From the NCBI GenBank assembly GCA_902984215.1, contig CADWAF010003118.1:1-12065 (forward strand): a stretch of 12,065 nucleotides of DNA, written 5' to 3'. Shown one piece after another: positions 8,652-12,065 of the stretch. Each line of letters begins with the position of its first letter. Positions within the stretch are counted from its first letter, which is position 1. A model generated the notes under the pieces. The model was not told the origin of the DNA and searched no databases. It worked only from the letters and a program-made list of their open reading frames with translations. Source of the stretch: Willaertia magna. Lineage: Eukaryota > Heterolobosea > Eutetramitea > Acrasida > Naegleriidae. A program made the position numbers and the translations under genes.

Positions 8652-9190
8652 TTCATTGAGTATTATAATTGTTGTTTTTCAAAGAATTTGTACTTTACAG
8701 TTTTGTAATGTTTTTTGTAAATAAATATTGCGGCTTTCTTTTTTAAATTCGTTTTGAAAATAATTTTTAAAATTATTACTTTTTTGTTGTTGCTGTTTAC
8801 AATGTGAAAATGTGATTGGTTTGAAAAATGACATTGTAAACTCTTTTTGACACAACAGATGAGTTGTTTCCACGTAGTAGTTCACTATAATTCCCACCCA
8901 ATTAAATCATTAATTCTGCATTTAATTTCTTTTAAATATCTTCTTTACAACAAATCTAGTCGTCATGCCTACGTAGCTTTTACCAACAAAATCTTTTTGC
9001 CAACCAAGCGCCAGTACCGAGTGACCATTTGATTTTTGCGAAAAAGGAAACAAGAACAAAATTAAGGGCACCTTCTTCTTCTTTTCCTTCCAACAGCGTT
9101 ATTCAGTTTTTTCGGAACGAATAAATAAAAAATATTTTTTAAAAAAAAAATACAACAAGTTTTTTAGAACAGTATTTGAAATAATAAAAA
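8652..9190. other. Intergenic gap between TPR and Arf genes
   Basis: This gap holds the TPR gene 3' UTR with its polyadenylation signal at 8720-8725, then about 400 bp of mixed sequence with no supported gene. The last 70 bp are A/T-rich and include TACAACAAG at 9151-9159, a likely Arf promoter or leader segment. ACGTAG occurs at 8872-8877 and 8971-8976. Short frames on both strands here do not look coding. Confidence 0.6.
8720..8725 (+). terminator. Polyadenylation signal AATAAA of the TPR gene
   Basis: AATAAA lies 69 nt after the TPR stop codon (8649-8651). It is the first canonical match downstream. Confidence 0.5.
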
Positions 9191-9996
<806 letters not shown>

Positions 9997-10015
9997 ATTG
10001 TTTTTTAAAGAGTTC

Positions 10016-10021
10016 AATAAG
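10016..10021 (+). terminator. Possible variant polyadenylation signal AATAAG of the Arf gene
   Basis: No canonical AATAAA was found close after the Arf stop. AATAAG lies 20 nt downstream and is the nearest one-base variant. The rest of the gap to 10239 is AT-rich leader for the transporter gene. Confidence 0.25.
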
Positions 10022-10115
10022 AATTTTTTGTTATTTATAAAATTTAATTTTTTGACAATAATGTTTTATTTCTTTGTTGTGCAAATATGTGATGATGAAT
10101 TATTAAATAATTTTA

Positions 10116-10262
10116 ATGATGATAACAGGATTATTGCAATTAATCTTATCATTGTCTTCTAATGCAATGAGTAGAAGGACATTAATAGCTGATGCAAATA
10201 GAACATTTTGGATGGACTTTAATTTAACCCCGAAAAAAAATGAGTTTTCGAGAGAAGTTTGA
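10116..10262 (+). other. Possible upstream ORF overlapping the transporter start codon
   Basis: An ATG-ATG start at 10116 opens 48 codons ending in TGA at 10260-10262, 22 bp past the transporter ATG and in a different frame. If the leader starts upstream of 10116, this uORF could reduce translation. It resembles no family I recognise and may be chance. Confidence 0.25.
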
Positions 10263-11912
10263 TAGTTTTGTGAAGGCATACAAAGCCTTCGGATTGAGGA
10301 TATTTGGGCCAAAAGTTTTACTTGCTTATTTATTTATTATTAACTTGTTTATTTATTTTGATAGAGGATGTATATCTGTTAGTATCTATTCTTAAATTTT
10401 TGTATATTAATTAATCTGATCTATTTATCTCAAAAAAAGGGTATGTTAGAATCATTAGAAAAACAATGGAAAATATCGGAATCTGAACAAGGAGCTTTAG
10501 GATCAGCCTTCATGGTTGGTTATATGATTTTTGGACCAATTTTTGCTCAACTAGCATCTAAATTTGAAATGAAAGTAAGTGTTTAATAGAAAGTAATAAT
10601 GTTGACTTAACAACATATTTAATAGTACATTATCTTTATCGGTTTATGTATTTGGTGTGTTGTGACTGCAGCATGTGGATTTTCTGGTTTAATTCCAGCA
10701 AAATCAGGTTACTATTTATTAGCTGTTTGTCGTGCTTTAGTTGGTGTTGGAGAAGCTGCTTATGCCCCAATTGCCTGTACCTTATTAGATGATGCAGTTC
10801 CACCTAAACATAGAACTTTATATATTTCAATCTTTTATGTTGCTTTACCAGCTGGTGTTGCCTTAGGTTATGGTGTTAGTAGCTTATTTGCTGCTTATCT
10901 ACATTGGACTCTTGTCTTTTTCATTGAAGGTGCTGCTATGATCCCTTTATCTTTATTAATGTTAGTTGTTCCTTCACAAGAAGATTATAGAAAGGATAGG
11001 AAAGAAAAGGAAGGATTATTACAATCTGAAGAACGTCCTATTGAAGAAATTAAAGATAAAACTGAAAGAACTCCAATTATAGGTCAAGAAACAAATAATA
11101 ATTCAATTTTAGATGAAAATCTTGGTGAAGAAAATACAAATCAAGTTACACCACAAAATCAAGATAGAAAATATAATATTTTCCAAGCTATTTATTCATT
11201 GTTGACAAATTCAGTTTATTTATTTGCACTTTTAGGTTATACAATGTATACTTTTGTTATTGGAGCTCTTTCATTTTGGGGACCTTCATTAGTTGCAAAG
11301 AATTTAGGAATTTCACATACAACTGGTAGTTTAGGTTTCTCTGCTGTTAGTGTAGTTACAGGTTTAATTGGTTCAATGTTAGGTGGAGTAATTTTAGATT
11401 TAATTGGTGGCAGTAAGGGTATGATTGGTTGTGCAAGAGCTTTATTGCTTTGTTCAATTTACGTACTTATTAGTATGCCATTTGGTTATCTTGCTTTTCT
11501 ATTTAGAACACCTGTACCTTTTTTCATTTTTCTATTTCTTGCTGAGTTAGCTGTATTTTGTATTACCAGTCCAGTCAACGTTGCTTTCTTGACAGTTGTG
11601 TCACCAAATTTAAGAAACTATAGTATGAGTTTCCAAATATTTACAATCCATGCATTGGGTGATTTCCCATCTCCATATGCTGTTGGTGCAGTAGCTGATT
11701 TTATTGGAAAGAGAACTGGTTTGATAAAAACATTTTATATACTGTGGTCAGTTTTAGTACTAGCAGTAATTTTCTTTTTCTTTGGTGCTTTAGTTGCTAG
11801 ATCAAAATCAAAGTTACCACAGTGGAGAGAAAAATCTCTTCCAGAAGAAGAAGAAGAAGAAAAGAATCCAGAAGAAATTATAAATAATACTGATCAAGTT
11901 AAAACTATTTAA
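10240..11912 (+). CDS. Spinster-type major facilitator transporter, three exons, 519 aa
   Basis: Exons are 10240-10377, 10440-10574 and 10626-11912, all phase 0, with introns of 62 and 51 nt. The ATG follows GAAAAAAA, and an in-frame stop at 10225-10227 fixes it. Exon 1 supplies helix 1 ending in INLFIYFDRG, a Spinster hallmark, and splices to GMLESLEKQW. Later hallmarks are RALVGVGEAAY (helix 4) and HALGDFPSP near residues 433-441. About twelve helices are expected, with a hydrophilic central loop at 208-273 and an acidic tail (LPEEEEEEKNPEE). Spns proteins are proton-linked carriers that export sphingosine-1-phosphate or lysophospholipids, often from lysosomes. The substrate here is unknown. 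The loop carries EKEGLL (218-223) and ERTPII (238-243), which resemble acidic dileucine endolysosomal sorting signals. The usual GDRxxRK motif between helices 2 and 3 is degenerate. The first donor is GTTAGT, a weaker site. Confidence 0.9.
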
Positions 11913-11917
11913 AGAAA

Positions 11918-12065
11918 TTACTCATTTAATGAAAATTCAATAGAGTTATCCTTAAATTTAATTCCAACTTGATTTACTTCAAAAATTAATTTATATTCAA
12001 ATTCTTCCCTTAATAATTTAATTTCCTGATTGTTTTCTAATAAATTTTGAAGAGAAGATAAATAC
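11918..12065 (-). CDS. 3' end of an unidentified minus-strand gene
   Basis: Read on the minus strand, the window edge enters a frame open for 48 codons, ending in TAA (complement of 11918-11920). The peptide is YLSSLQNLLENNQEIKLLRE, then a Glu/Phe/Lys-rich tail ending in FSLNE. Its first half looks like an amphipathic or coiled-coil helix, and its codon use matches the neighbouring genes. The family is not recognised. It converges on the transporter with 5 bp between stops. A plus-strand AATAAA at 12039-12044, probably used by the transporter, lies inside this frame. A short chance ORF cannot be excluded. Confidence 0.55.
   Translation of the reverse strand, partial: YLSSLQNLLENNQEIKLLREEFEYKLIFEVNQVGIKFKDNSIEFSLNE
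12039..12044 (+). terminator. Candidate polyadenylation signal AATAAA of the transporter gene
   Basis: This is the first canonical AATAAA after the transporter stop, 127 nt downstream. It lies within the putative minus-strand gene, so the transcripts would overlap. Confidence 0.35.

Noticed and set aside
8679..8897. Minus-strand 72-residue frame after the TPR gene
   Set aside because: It overlaps the TPR 3' UTR, has no recognisable domain, and its codon use is unlike the genes here.
8872..8976. Repeated ACGTAG hexamers, also at 6540-6545
   Set aside because: About four copies are expected by chance in 12 kb on both strands at this base composition.
8847..9032. Plus-strand 61-residue frame before Arf
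   Set aside because: It begins at a non-ATG codon, its composition is unlike neighbouring genes, and it has no domain.
10103..10312. Minus-strand 69-residue frame
   Set aside because: It is antisense to transporter exon 1 and its leader, and the plus-strand reading has strong family support.
11838..11863. GAA trinucleotide run near the transporter C-terminus
   Set aside because: It encodes an ordinary acidic tail; about six units is not unusual in this genome.

Overview
This window looks like nuclear DNA from a compact, AT-rich protist genome. The reasons are short GT-AG introns (seven inferred, 51 to 169 nt), eukaryote-only protein families, AATAAA signals just after stop codons, AT-biased codons (TTA, AGA, ATT, GAA), and Asn/Gln/His runs. 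Gaps between genes are only 5 to 760 bp. The gaps are not the near-pure A/T expected of Dictyostelium, and B-box/NHL and VWA proteins with this gene density would suit a heterolobosean such as Naegleria. That assignment is an inference, not a proven identity.

Layout, left to right. (1) A B-box, coiled-coil, six-blade NHL protein (+), probably missing its 5' end at the window edge. (2) A three-exon von Willebrand factor A (VWA) protein (+). Both of its introns fall inside metal-site (MIDAS) codons. (3) On the minus strand, converging with it, an intronless 828-residue ankyrin-repeat S-acyltransferase of the Akr1/HIP14 type. It carries DHYC instead of DHHC and lacks the usual zinc-binding cysteines. 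(4) A divergent intergenic region of about 760 bp. (5) A two-exon TPR protein (+). (6) A three-exon, Arf1-like small GTPase (+). (7) A three-exon Spinster-type major facilitator transporter (+), whose first two exons had to be found by reading splice sites. (8) The last 48 codons of a minus-strand gene that ends 5 bp from the transporter stop.

Nothing suggests an operon, mobile element, CRISPR array or defence system. The genes look like ordinary neighbours. A loose membrane-traffic theme (Arf GTPase, palmitoyltransferase, endolysosomal-type transporter) is probably coincidence. The points most worth a second look are the degenerate acyltransferase zinc domain next to a His-rich loop, a 10-bp element at exactly 60 bp before two start codons, the splicing-dependent MIDAS motif, and the crowded convergent 3' ends. 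All splice sites were read by eye, without transcript data.
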